From contig JALAGS010000106.1 in the NCBI GenBank assembly GCA_022712315.1, forward strand, positions 1 to 41,103: a stretch of DNA of 41,103 nucleotides, read 5' to 3'. The position numbers were made by a program, and so were the translations under genes. Shown here one piece after another: positions 1 to 6,379 of the stretch. The DNA is from Sphingobacterium sp. (lineage in GTDB: Bacteria > Bacteroidota > Bacteroidia > Sphingobacteriales > Sphingobacteriaceae). Position 1 is the stretch's first letter, and each line of letters starts with the position of its first letter. The notes beneath the pieces are model-generated. The model did not search any database. It was not told the DNA's origin and saw nothing but the letters and a program-made list of their open reading frames with translations.

Positions 1-70
1 ACGTAACTCTTTCAGTATATATGTCAGTTGGCCTGACAACCCCAGAGGGAATCAGTCCAATAAAGATTTT
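1..70 (+). other. rRNA operon spacer upstream of 5S
   Basis: This short stretch precedes the 5S rRNA and is presumably the 23S-5S spacer; the 23S gene itself lies outside the window. It contains a perfect 6-bp inverted repeat, TGTCAG (22-27) and CTGACA (33-38), around a 5-nt loop, which could be part of a processing stem. No protein-coding content is supported here. Confidence 0.6.
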
Positions 71-179
71 TAGGTGCCTATATCGGCGGTGTCTACCTCT
101 TCCCATTCCGAGCAGCGCAGTCAAGCCCGCCAGCGCCGATGGTATTGCCGTAACAGGTGGGAGAGTAGGTCGGTGCCTT
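71..179 (+). rRNA. rrf: 5S ribosomal RNA
   Basis: The RNA component of the large ribosomal subunit central protuberance. The terminal helix I can be drawn between 72-78 and 172-178, including two G-U wobbles, and the interior contains the conserved 5S-type segment CCATTCCGAGC near 103-113 and GTGGGAGAGTAGGTCGG-like 3' sequence. The length of about 109 nt fits bacterial 5S. It is followed at once by a strong terminator, so this is the last gene of an rRNA operon. The exact ends are estimated from the helix and may be off by one or two bases. Confidence 0.93.
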
Positions 180-190
180 TTTTTACACGG

Positions 191-230
191 AAGCCCTTGC
201 TGGAAACAGTCAAGGGCTTCTTTCGTTTTA
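191..230 (+). terminator. Rho-independent terminator of the rRNA operon
   Basis: A 9-bp perfect stem, AAGCCCTTG (191-199) with CAAGGGCTT (211-219), is capped by an inner CTG/CAG stem and a GAAA tetraloop. A T-rich run follows. It lies 11 nt after the 5S rRNA. Confidence 0.9.
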
Positions 231-649
231 GTACTTTCGTAATCCCCGGGCGTCATTGTGTCGTAGCGGGTGTGACGAACGATTATATCCCTTTAACCCA
301 ATGCTCGCTTGCCGCTATCTCCGCTGATCCCTTACCGCTATTTCCCTTGTACCGCACCTCCCCTGATGCATAACTGCAACCACAGCATGCGTCGTGGATA
401 AAAGGATCGCCGCTTCTATTTCTATCCTGAATATTGAATGGTACGGGGTGAGCTTTAACTGACCTAAACGAAATATTATACAGCAGATACAAGAGATTTA
501 GGTTTGTAATTTTGAGTTTATGGAAAGTGAGCTGCATCAGAGAAATCTTTTTGAGGCACAAAGTTTATGTCTTAGAAAGTATCCCTTTAATGATCTATCA
601 TTAGCATTTCTACTAGATATTATCTAATTTAGTGTTATTACATTGTATT
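231..649. other. Non-coding stretch after the rRNA operon
   Basis: About 420 bases between the rRNA terminator and the DUF4886 gene. The only regulatory-looking element is TAATTTTG at 507-514, which matches TAnnTTTG, but no TTG sits at the right distance upstream. The part from 240 to 420 is GC-richer than what follows. I see no convincing gene in it. Confidence 0.5.
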
Positions 650-1537
650 ATGATGAAAATAAAAGAGGTATTGGTTTTCTGTTTTTTGATCTTGTTCTTT
701 TTGAAGGATAATCTCGTGAATGCGCAAAGTAAAGCTTTAGATGACGGCGTACTGCGTATATTGGCTATTGGTAATAGTTTTTCGGAAGATGCTATTGAAC
801 AAAATTTATATGAATTAGCGAAAGCCGGGAAAAAAAAGATCGTGATCGGCAATCTCTATATTGGGGGAGCTCCTTTAAGTTTGCATGTAAGTAACGCAAA
901 AGAGGATAAACCAGCCTATCGCTACCGCAAAATCAATCTTGACGGGCAAATGTCTGAGAAAGCAAATGAGCGTTTATCTGAGGCGCTTATCGACGAAGCC
1001 TGGGATTATATTAGTTTTCAGCAAGCGAGCCCATTATCCGGAGATTATGATTCATATGCCAAGGATTTACCGCTTTTATATGATTACGTTACAAAACACG
1101 TTATATTCCCGGAAACTCAATATATATTGCATCAGACTTGGGCTTATCAGAACGGTTCATCTCATGAGGGATTTGTTCGCTATAACCGTAGCCAAGACAA
1201 CATGTATAAGGCCATCACCCATACTGCGGAGGAGGTCTTTAACTGGGGGAGTTTTAGCCTATTGGTTCCTTCGGGTACAGCTGTTCAAAATGCACGTTCA
1301 AGCTTTATAGGTGATCATTTTACGCGTGATGGCTACCACTTGGATTTGAATTACGGGCGTTTCGTTGCCGCTTGTGCCTGGTACGAGTCTTTGTTCCATG
1401 AAAATGTGATGAACAATAGCTTTTTACCGCTTAAGGTGACCTATGTTGAGGGGGAGATTGCTCGGGAGGCAGCACATAAGGCTGTGGAGTCCCCTTATAC
1501 TGTTACGGTATTAGAAGATTTTCAATTAATGCATTAA
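650..1537 (+). CDS. Secreted DUF4886 (SGNH-hydrolase-like) protein
   Basis: Predicted exported protein of 295 residues. Residues 1-26 form a signal peptide ending in NAQ. A GNSFS block follows at residues 41-45, which is the family's version of the SGNH block-I motif, and a DGYHLD motif lies near residue 230, in the place of the SGNH Asp-x-x-His block. Known members are mostly uncharacterised and assumed to act as esterases or glycan-acting hydrolases; the substrate is unknown. I chose the ATG at 650 because the only longer start is a GTG whose extension (MLLHCI) spoils the signal peptide. The DinB gene begins 7 bp downstream, so the two are probably cotranscribed. Confidence 0.8.
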   Translation: MMKIKEVLVFCFLILFFLKDNLVNAQSKALDDGVLRILAIGNSFSEDAIEQNLYELAKAGKKKIVIGNLYIGGAPLSLHVSNAKEDKPAYRYRKINLDGQMSEKANERLSEALIDEAWDYISFQQASPLSGDYDSYAKDLPLLYDYVTKHVIFPETQYILHQTWAYQNGSSHEGFVRYNRSQDNMYKAITHTAEEVFNWGSFSLLVPSGTAVQNARSSFIGDHFTRDGYHLDLNYGRFVAACAWYESLFHENVMNNSFLPLKVTYVEGEIAREAAHKAVESPYTVTVLEDFQLMH

Positions 1538-1544
1538 TATTTAG

Positions 1545-2045
1545 ATGAGTATCAAAAAGAGCTATTTGATCGAATTGGATCATGAAACAAAAAATACCAG
1601 ACGTATTTTAGAACGGATTCCGGACGATAGACTGGATTGGCGTCCACACGAGAAATCGATGAGCTTGGGAGAATTGGCAGCTCATGTTGTGGAATTGCAT
1701 AGCTGGGTACATAAGGCAATACCAAAAGATGTATTTGATTTTAAAGTGGATTATTCGCCGCTCAAAGTGTCTTCGGTGGATGAATTAAAGACGATTCTAT
1801 CGGCAGGGCTGGAAGCCAACAAGGCAACAATTGAGAATATTGCTGAAACAGATTGGTTTAATGAATGGGTGTTGAGAGCAGGAGATTATGAGATTGCGCG
1901 TTTGCCGCGTGCTGGAGCGATACGTTTTATTGTAAACAATCATATTGTTCACCATCGTGGTCAGCTGACCGTCTATTTGCGCTTATTGAATATTGCTGTA
2001 CCAGGTTTATATGGGCCGTCGGCAGACGGAGCAATGCCTAGTTAG
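1545..2045 (+). CDS. DinB family protein
   Basis: 166-residue protein of the DinB/YfiT four-helix-bundle superfamily. Members bind a divalent metal through three histidines; here these are His47 (in AAHVVELH) and His133/His137 in NHIVHHRGQ, the family's most recognisable motif. Some superfamily members are thiol-transferases, but many, including the Bacteroidota ones, have no known reaction, so function is left open. It starts 7 bp after the DUF4886 gene and ends before a strong bidirectional terminator, making a two-gene unit. It has no signal peptide, so it is cytoplasmic. Confidence 0.88.
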   Translation: MSIKKSYLIELDHETKNTRRILERIPDDRLDWRPHEKSMSLGELAAHVVELHSWVHKAIPKDVFDFKVDYSPLKVSSVDELKTILSAGLEANKATIENIAETDWFNEWVLRAGDYEIARLPRAGAIRFIVNNHIVHHRGQLTVYLRLLNIAVPGLYGPSADGAMPS

Positions 2046-2075
2046 TGCGATGATCCATTAGATTGTCTAAGAACA

Positions 2076-2107
2076 AAAAAAGGGAATCAAATTTGATTCC
2101 CTTTTTT
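2076..2107. terminator. Bidirectional terminator between DinB and sucD
   Basis: A perfect 32-bp palindrome: AAAAAAGGGAATCAAA (2076-2091) followed directly by its complement (2092-2107). A/T runs on both flanks supply a U-tract in either direction. It separates the convergent DinB and sucD genes. Confidence 0.9.
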
Positions 2108-2125
2108 ATATACTCAATTGTCTAA

Positions 2126-2998
2126 TTATTTAGCCAATTCTTCTGCAATTGCTTTTCCAATTTCAGCTGGAGATTCAACCACACGAATACCACACTCACG
2201 CATGATTTTCATTTTAGCAGCAGCAGTATCATCCGCACCACCTACAATTGCACCAGCGTGTCCCATACGACGTCCTGGAGGCGCTGTTTGACCAGCAATA
2301 AATCCTACAACAGGTTTAGTACCATGTTCTTTGATCCAACGAGCAGCTTCAGCTTCCATTCCACCACCGATCTCACCGATCATGATGATAGCTTCAGTTT
2401 CTGGGTCGTTCATTAATAATTCAACAGCCTCTTTGGTTGTTGTACCGATGATAGGGTCACCACCAATTCCGATCGCTGTCGTGATTCCTAATCCTGCTTT
2501 TACAGTTTGATCTACGGCTTCGTAAGTCAAAGTTCCTGATTTAGAAACAACACCTACATTACCTTTTTTGAAGATAAATCCTGGCATGATACCGATTTTA
2601 GCTTCTCCTGCAGTGATGATACCAGGACAGTTAGGTCCAATCAAACGAGATTTTTTGTCACTCAAGTAAGATTTTACTTGGATCATATCTTTTGTTGGGA
2701 TACCTTCTGTGATACAAACAATCACTTCGATACCAGCAGCGGCAGCTTCCATGATCGCATCTGCAGCAAATGCTGGAGGTACAAAGATAATAGAAACATT
2801 AGCTCCTGTAGCGTCTACCGCATCTTGAACAGTATTGAATACAGGACGGTCTAAGTGTTGTTGACCACCTTTACCAGGAGTAACACCACCAACTACATTT
2901 GTTCCGTACTCAATCATTTGAGTAGCATGGTAAGTACCTTCGTTTCCAGTGAAACCTTGAACGATTACTTTTGAATCTTTATTAACTAATACACTCAT
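2126..2998 (-). CDS. sucD: Succinate-CoA ligase, alpha subunit (ADP/GDP-forming)
   Basis: Alpha subunit of succinyl-CoA synthetase, the TCA-cycle step that converts succinyl-CoA to succinate while phosphorylating a nucleoside diphosphate. It is 290 residues long, the usual family length. The N-terminal CoA-binding Rossmann domain contains [10 protein letters not shown], and the phosphorylated active-site histidine is His247 in [13 protein letters not shown]. The ATG at 2998 is preferred over an upstream TTG at 3022, because that TTG falls inside the predicted -7 box (3020-3027) and gives an extension absent from the family. The beta subunit gene sucC is not adjacent and must lie elsewhere, so the two subunits are made from separate loci. 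It is a single-gene unit ending at the palindromic terminator. Confidence 0.97.
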   Translation of the reverse strand: MSVLVNKDSKVIVQGFTGNEGTYHATQMIEYGTNVVGGVTPGKGGQQHLDRPVFNTVQDAVDATGANVSIIFVPPAFAADAIMEAAAAGIEVIVCITEGIPTKDMIQVKSYLSDKKSRLIGPNCPGIITAGEAKIGIMPGFIFKKGNVGVVSKSGTLTYEAVDQTVKAGLGITTAIGIGGDPIIGTTTKEAVELLMNDPETEAIIMIGEIGGGMEAEAARWIKEHGTKPVVGFIAGQTAPPGRRMGHAGAIVGGADDTAAAKMKIMRECGIRVVESPAEIGKAIAEELAK

Positions 2999-3019
2999 TT
3001 CTTCTTTAAATTTTGCACA

Positions 3020-3027
3020 CAAATCTA
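3020..3027 (-). promoter_or_regulatory. sucD promoter -7 box
   Basis: TAGATTTG on the minus strand matches the Bacteroidota -7 consensus TAnnTTTG and lies 21 nt upstream of the sucD ATG. The nearest TTG upstream is 24 bp away, slightly long for the -33 element. Inference from consensus only. Confidence 0.55.
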
Positions 3028-3088
3028 CTATTTTGCTTTCTAAAATGGAAGCAATGTGAATAGTAATGTGACCTTTATTGATAAATTT

Positions 3089-3622
3089 TTAATTGAGATT
3101 GCGTTTTTGGATAAAATCCCAAAGAATAATGCCAATTGCGACAGACACGTTTAGGGAATGTTTGGTTCCATATTGAGGGATTTCAATGCAGGTGTCAATT
3201 TTTTCCATGACTTCTTCATCGACTCCATTGACCTCATTTCCAAAAATCAACGCATATTTTTTATTATCTTCTGGTTCAAAGTGATGTAACATAACGCTGT
3301 CATCTGCTTGCTCGATGGCAACAATAACATAACCTTCTTCCCGAAGCTGATCGACCACGCTAATGGTGTCTTTGTAGTATTCCCAAGAGACTGATTGAGT
3401 TGCCCCAAGCGCTGTCTTTTCGATTTCGCGGTGGGGAGGTGTACCCGTAATACCGCATAGGTATATTTTTTCAATAGCAAATCCGTCTGCAGTACGGAAG
3501 GCTGAGCCTACATTATGCATGCTCCGTACATTGTCCATAACGATTGTGATAGGAGTTTTTTCTTGTTTTTTAAACGATTCAACATCTGTACGTTGAAGTT
3601 CATCCATCGATAATTTTTGCAT
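3089..3622 (-). CDS. SpoU/TrmH-family RNA 2'-O-methyltransferase
   Basis: 177-residue SAM-dependent methyltransferase of the SPOUT class, which makes a trefoil knot and methylates a ribose 2'-OH in tRNA or rRNA. The three SpoU motifs are present in order: NVRSMHNVGSAFRTADG (motif 1, about residues 31-47), LIFGNEVNGV (motif 2, about 124-133) and IPQYGTKHSLNVSVAIGI (motif 3, about 147-164). It lacks the extra N-terminal RNA-binding domain of longer TrmH or RlmB proteins, so the exact target (tRNA position or rRNA) cannot be named. It is divergent from rpsT. Its promoter box ends only 4 nt before the ATG, so the mRNA may be leaderless. Confidence 0.9.
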   Translation of the reverse strand: MQKLSMDELQRTDVESFKKQEKTPITIVMDNVRSMHNVGSAFRTADGFAIEKIYLCGITGTPPHREIEKTALGATQSVSWEYYKDTISVVDQLREEGYVIVAIEQADDSVMLHHFEPEDNKKYALIFGNEVNGVDEEVMEKIDTCIEIPQYGTKHSLNVSVAIGIILWDFIQKRNLN

Positions 3623-3626
3623 GTCG

Positions 3627-3634
3627 CAAATATA
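3627..3634 (-). promoter_or_regulatory. Promoter -7 box of the SpoU methyltransferase gene
   Basis: TATATTTG on the minus strand is an exact TAnnTTTG match, separated by only 4 nt (CGAC) from the start codon at 3622. Transcription would begin at or within the ATG. No clear TTG is found at the -33 distance. Confidence 0.55.
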
Positions 3635-3657
3635 CTAAACCTAAAAAATAAAATAGA

Positions 3658-3689
3658 TTTTGAATATTGAAAATAAGGTGTTATTTTTG
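3658..3689 (+). promoter_or_regulatory. rpsT promoter
   Basis: TTTTG (3658-3662) and TATTTTTG (3682-3689) are separated by 19 bp, fitting the Bacteroidota housekeeping promoter TTG-N17-23-TAnnTTTG. The rpsT ATG is at 3736, giving a leader of about 40 nt. Confidence 0.7.
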
Positions 3690-3735
3690 CAGTCCGAATT
3701 ACAAGAAAAAATTGAATAAAAATTAGCTAAAAAAA

Positions 3736-3990
3736 ATGGCAAATCATAAATCAGCGATCAAAAGAATTAGAGCAAACGCTACTAAACGTTTAAGAAACCG
3801 TTACCAAGCAAAAACTACACGTAACGCAATCAAAAAATTACGTCACACTACTTCTGCAGAAGAAGCAAAAACATTATTACCACGCGTAATTTCTATGCTT
3901 GATCGTTTGGCAAAGAAAAATGTGATCCACAAGAAAAAAGCTTCTAACAACAAATCTAAGTTAACTAAATTCGTTAACGGTTTAGCGTAA
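3736..3990 (+). CDS. rpsT: 30S ribosomal protein S20
   Basis: 84-residue, very lysine/arginine-rich protein that binds 16S rRNA early in 30S assembly. The start [18 protein letters not shown] and the all-helical, basic composition are diagnostic of S20, and the length matches the family. It is a single-gene transcription unit with its own promoter (3658-3689) and terminator (about 4009-4040). In several bacteria S20 synthesis is autoregulated at translation; nothing in the short leader here allows me to say so. Confidence 0.98.
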   Translation: MANHKSAIKRIRANATKRLRNRYQAKTTRNAIKKLRHTTSAEEAKTLLPRVISMLDRLAKKNVIHKKKASNNKSKLTKFVNGLA

Positions 3991-4008
3991 GCTTTTTGTA
4001 TAGATATA

Positions 4009-4040
4009 GAGGGGTACAGCTCGCTGTATCCCTTTTCTTT
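4009..4040 (+). terminator. rpsT terminator
   Basis: GGGGTACAG (4011-4019) pairs with CTGTATCCC (4024-4032), with one G-U pair and a CTCG tetraloop, followed by CTTTTCTTT. It lies 20 nt after the rpsT stop. Confidence 0.85.
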
Positions 4041-4083
4041 ATGTTATATACTTTGGATTTCTCTTTCCAAGCGAATGGTAAAT

Positions 4084-4112
4084 AAAAAAGCATCGATTTT
4101 CGATGCTTTTTT
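4084..4112. terminator. Second, symmetrical terminator between rpsT and DUF1080
   Basis: AAAAAAGCATCGA (4084-4096) and TCGATGCTTTTTT (4100-4112) form a perfect 13-bp stem with a 3-nt loop. The A and T flanks allow it to work on both strands, backing up the rpsT terminator and possibly serving the minus-strand DUF1080 gene ending at 4222. Confidence 0.85.
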
Positions 4113-4221
4113 ATTGATGTATTTATTTTATAAGTCAGAAAGAATCTTCAGCTTGCTTTCATCACTATTGATGTTTTCAAAGGCATGAAGGTTTTATTTT
4201 AAATCTTCCCGCGCTATAATC

Positions 4222-5073
4222 TTATTGCTGCAAATTTGGAAGTAACTCTGCGATGACCTTTTTCAATTTATTGGGATCCTTCATATAAGGTTCCAAGTCA
4301 TAAAGCTCAACCTTTTTGAAATCAATCGGATGACTTTCACTTTGGAGTGAAATTGTACCTTTATTTAAAAGCTGACCATCTTTTTTAACTTTAGGGTCGA
4401 AATCGGTTACATTTCCACCTCCAATTTGAGGTTTGTTATATTGCAGAACAACCTTATTCTCGAGGATATGTTGGACCAAGGAGTCTCCCAATACCAAGAA
4501 ATCTGCTGTTACCCATTGATCACCAGCGTAAGTTTTTGATGTTGAACTAATACAATGTGGCGTAAAGAGTTTATTGTCGATTACGACGTTTGTGCCAGGG
4601 GTGCAAAGATTACTTGTCGTCCGTTCATCTTTACCATTGCCACCCAAAAGCTGTCCTTCGATCGAAATTGGGAAGTCTTGATCTACACCCATTGTATGAG
4701 GATCCTGTCCATGCAGCATAGCTCCGCTATTACGCCAGGCCCAACCTTCGCCACCATTTACCTGTTCACCAACAAATCGATAAGTGACCCGTAATAAATA
4801 AGCAGAAAATTCTTTATTATAGAATAGATGGCCATACTGAAAATTAAAATTATCATAACCATCGTATCTTACTTTGAGTAAACCGTCTTCTACACGAAAA
4901 GTATTTTTATAATTATCCCCAACTTGGTGGTTTCTGATTTTCGGGGTCCAGTTCTTCAAATCTTTCCCATTAAATAACTGAATGGGTTTGGGTTTCTTAT
5001 CTTGAGATTTGGCAAATAAAGAAGTGCTAAGCAATAAAATTCCAGCACTATAAATGATATGTTTGAATTTCAT
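4222..5073 (-). CDS. Exported DUF1080 (3-keto-disaccharide hydrolase-like) protein
   Basis: 283-residue protein with a signal peptide (residues 1-21, ending LFAKS). The mature part opens with PIQLFNGKDLKNW, the hallmark of the DUF1080 jelly-roll domain, and carries the typical NSGAMLHGQ segment and the DFPISIEGQLLGG strand. Characterised members hydrolyse 3-keto-glycosides or bind glycans in the periplasm; the substrate here is unknown. The AraC-type gene lies 39 bp upstream on the same strand, so the two probably form an operon, with a cluster of TTAGGT half-sites in the gap. A C-terminal segment, KDPNKLKKVIAELLPNLQQ, is a short predicted helix of unknown role. Confidence 0.87.
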   Translation of the reverse strand: MKFKHIIYSAGILLLSTSLFAKSQDKKPKPIQLFNGKDLKNWTPKIRNHQVGDNYKNTFRVEDGLLKVRYDGYDNFNFQYGHLFYNKEFSAYLLRVTYRFVGEQVNGGEGWAWRNSGAMLHGQDPHTMGVDQDFPISIEGQLLGGNGKDERTTSNLCTPGTNVVIDNKLFTPHCISSTSKTYAGDQWVTADFLVLGDSLVQHILENKVVLQYNKPQIGGGNVTDFDPKVKKDGQLLNKGTISLQSESHPIDFKKVELYDLEPYMKDPNKLKKVIAELLPNLQQ

Positions 5074-5078
5074 CCTGA

Positions 5079-5105
5079 ATTAGGTTTATTGACCTAAATT
5101 AGGTA
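5079..5105. promoter_or_regulatory. TTAGGT half-site cluster in the AraC-DUF1080 gap
   Basis: Three copies of the same hexamer: ATTAGGT (5079-5085), its inverse ACCTAA (5092-5097) and ATTAGGT again (5098-5104). The last two make the perfect palindrome ACCTAA-A-TTAGGT (5092-5104). The cluster ends 6 bp before the DUF1080 start codon, where an operator would act. The binding protein is unknown. Confidence 0.5.
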
Positions 5106-5112
5106 AACATTT

Positions 5113-5946
5113 TTAAATAAGCAATTCTTTTTGTTTGACATATTCGCTTGGACGAATACCTACTACCTTATTGAATGTATTACTGAAAGTAGGGAGGCTA
5201 TTGTATCCAACTTTGAGCGCAACTTCATTTACACTCAGTTTTTCATCCAAAAGGAGCTTAAGGGCTGTCAACATCCGAAGGATCGTGTAGTATTGGATAA
5301 AAGACATATTTAATTCCTTTTGAAATAGTCTGGCCAATGTACGTTCACTAATATTAAATAATCCAGCAAGTTTCTTGAAACTGACATTTTCCTCAATATT
5401 CTCTTCCAGGTAAGTGACGATATCCTTTAATTTTTGATGATTTGGATAGGGTAAAGCTAAGGGAAGCTCGTGCAGCGATAATTCAGGCAGAATAAGTTTA
5501 AATGCTGTAGCAATACTATATTTGGGTTCTTCAACTGGAAATATATTGCCATTCCAGCGATTTGTAAACATGATCAGCTCTATCAAAAGATCGTTGACAG
5601 GATAAATTCCCATTTTACTGTAAAATGGTGCGTCATTATTGGTTTTTGGAAAGTACAAATTACGCATAACGACCTCAGGGGTACTGGGATGAATACTATG
5701 TTTTACGCCAGCTGGAATCCACAAATAATGACGGGCAGGTAGAAAATATGATTTCTCCTCCGTTTTGATAAATACAACACCACCTTCTGTATATAAAAAT
5801 TGATCTTTGTCGTGGCAATGCTCGGAAATATGGTTCTCTGCTATAATAGCGTGGTGACAGTAAATGCTATCTTCAAACGAGTCGACCTCCGTCATGTAAT
5901 AACGGTTGACATATTTCGCATCTGTCGTTATATCTTGTGTATTCAT
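5113..5946 (-). CDS. AraC-family transcriptional regulator (cupin + HTH)
   Basis: 277-residue regulator. The N-terminal half (about residues 25-100) has a cupin-like sensing domain, with HHAIIAENHISEHCHDKDQF and LPARHYLWIPAGVKH typical of AraC-family sugar sensors. The C-terminal 100 residues form the double helix-turn-helix, with FNISERTLARLFQKELNMSF and VALKVGYNSLPTFSNTFNKVVGIRPSEYVK. It lies 39 bp upstream of the DUF1080 gene on the same strand and is divergent from the CoA-transferase. Direct repeats 22 bp apart in the divergent gap (6110-6142) are candidate binding sites. The effector is not predictable from sequence. Confidence 0.92.
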   Translation of the reverse strand: MNTQDITTDAKYVNRYYMTEVDSFEDSIYCHHAIIAENHISEHCHDKDQFLYTEGGVVFIKTEEKSYFLPARHYLWIPAGVKHSIHPSTPEVVMRNLYFPKTNNDAPFYSKMGIYPVNDLLIELIMFTNRWNGNIFPVEEPKYSIATAFKLILPELSLHELPLALPYPNHQKLKDIVTYLEENIEENVSFKKLAGLFNISERTLARLFQKELNMSFIQYYTILRMLTALKLLLDEKLSVNEVALKVGYNSLPTFSNTFNKVVGIRPSEYVKQKELLI

Positions 5947-5968
5947 TTTGACCTATAATACTATGCAG

Positions 5969-5976
5969 CAAAGGTA
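5969..5976 (-). promoter_or_regulatory. AraC-gene promoter -7 box
   Basis: TACCTTTG on the minus strand matches TAnnTTTG and lies 22 nt upstream of the AraC start codon. No good TTG at -33 was found, which would fit an activated or weak promoter. Confidence 0.5.
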
Positions 5977-6109
5977 GGATTTTTTTACTAGACAGCGTCT
6001 TTACTTCTTGAAAGTGAGTGTATGCTTACATTAAAATTGCAATTAATCGGCTAGAGAGTTAGTATTTACTTACTTTGGTTTTGCTTTTATTATTGTAAGT
6101 TATTTGTTT

Positions 6110-6142
6110 TCAGTGTGATATATATTATCAATCAGTGTGATA
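6110..6142. promoter_or_regulatory. Direct repeat TCAGTGTGATA, candidate activator site
   Basis: An exact 11-bp repeat at 6110-6120 and 6132-6142, start-to-start spacing 22 bp, or about two helical turns. It lies roughly 90-120 bp upstream of the predicted transcription start of the CoA-transferase gene. AraC-family proteins classically bind direct repeats about 21 bp apart, and an AraC-type gene starts 164 bp away. Confidence 0.5.
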
Positions 6143-6192
6143 CAAAATATTTTTTTATTAGGATTTGTTGTATATTTTTGATTTGTAGCGAG

Positions 6193-6225
6193 TTGTCTAT
6201 TTTAAGTCGCGTTTGGATAACTTTG
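6193..6225 (+). promoter_or_regulatory. CoA-transferase promoter
   Basis: TTG (6193-6195), a 22-bp spacer and TAACTTTG (6218-6225) match the Bacteroidota promoter form. Transcription from about 6232 leaves a leader of about 150 nt. Confidence 0.55.
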
Positions 6226-6379
6226 TGTCGAATGATAATAAATATGCAGTCCAAAAAAAAGCTAAAATTGTTTGGTTAAGAGGTTGTGAAATATGCAAAA
6301 GAACTTTTCAAATAAGGGAAATATATAGGTTTCAATTTCTTAAGTTTACAATAATGGAATAAAATCAAATTATAACAAT

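Larger units (their letters stand above)
5947..6379. other. Divergent regulatory gap, AraC gene to CoA-transferase
   Basis: 433 bases without a gene. It holds an AraC-gene -7 box (5969-5976), the TCAGTGTGATA direct repeat (6110-6120, 6132-6142), a promoter for the CoA-transferase (6193-6225), and an untranslated leader of about 150 nt before the ATG at 6380. I could not draw a recognised riboswitch in the leader. Confidence 0.65.

Noticed and set aside
283..561. A 92-codon reading frame on the minus strand after the rRNA operon
   Set aside because: No recognisable domain, mixed composition with a GC-rich half next to an AT-rich half, and no promoter; it is likely to be chance coding potential in spacer DNA.
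6110..6142. CRP-type site because of TGTGA in the repeat
   Set aside because: CRP sites are inverted (TGTGA-N6-TCACA); here both copies are direct, so this is not a CRP palindrome.
5947..6379. Riboswitch in the long CoA-transferase leader
   Set aside because: No conserved riboswitch core or convincing long-range pairing was found; a covariance-model search would be needed to settle it.
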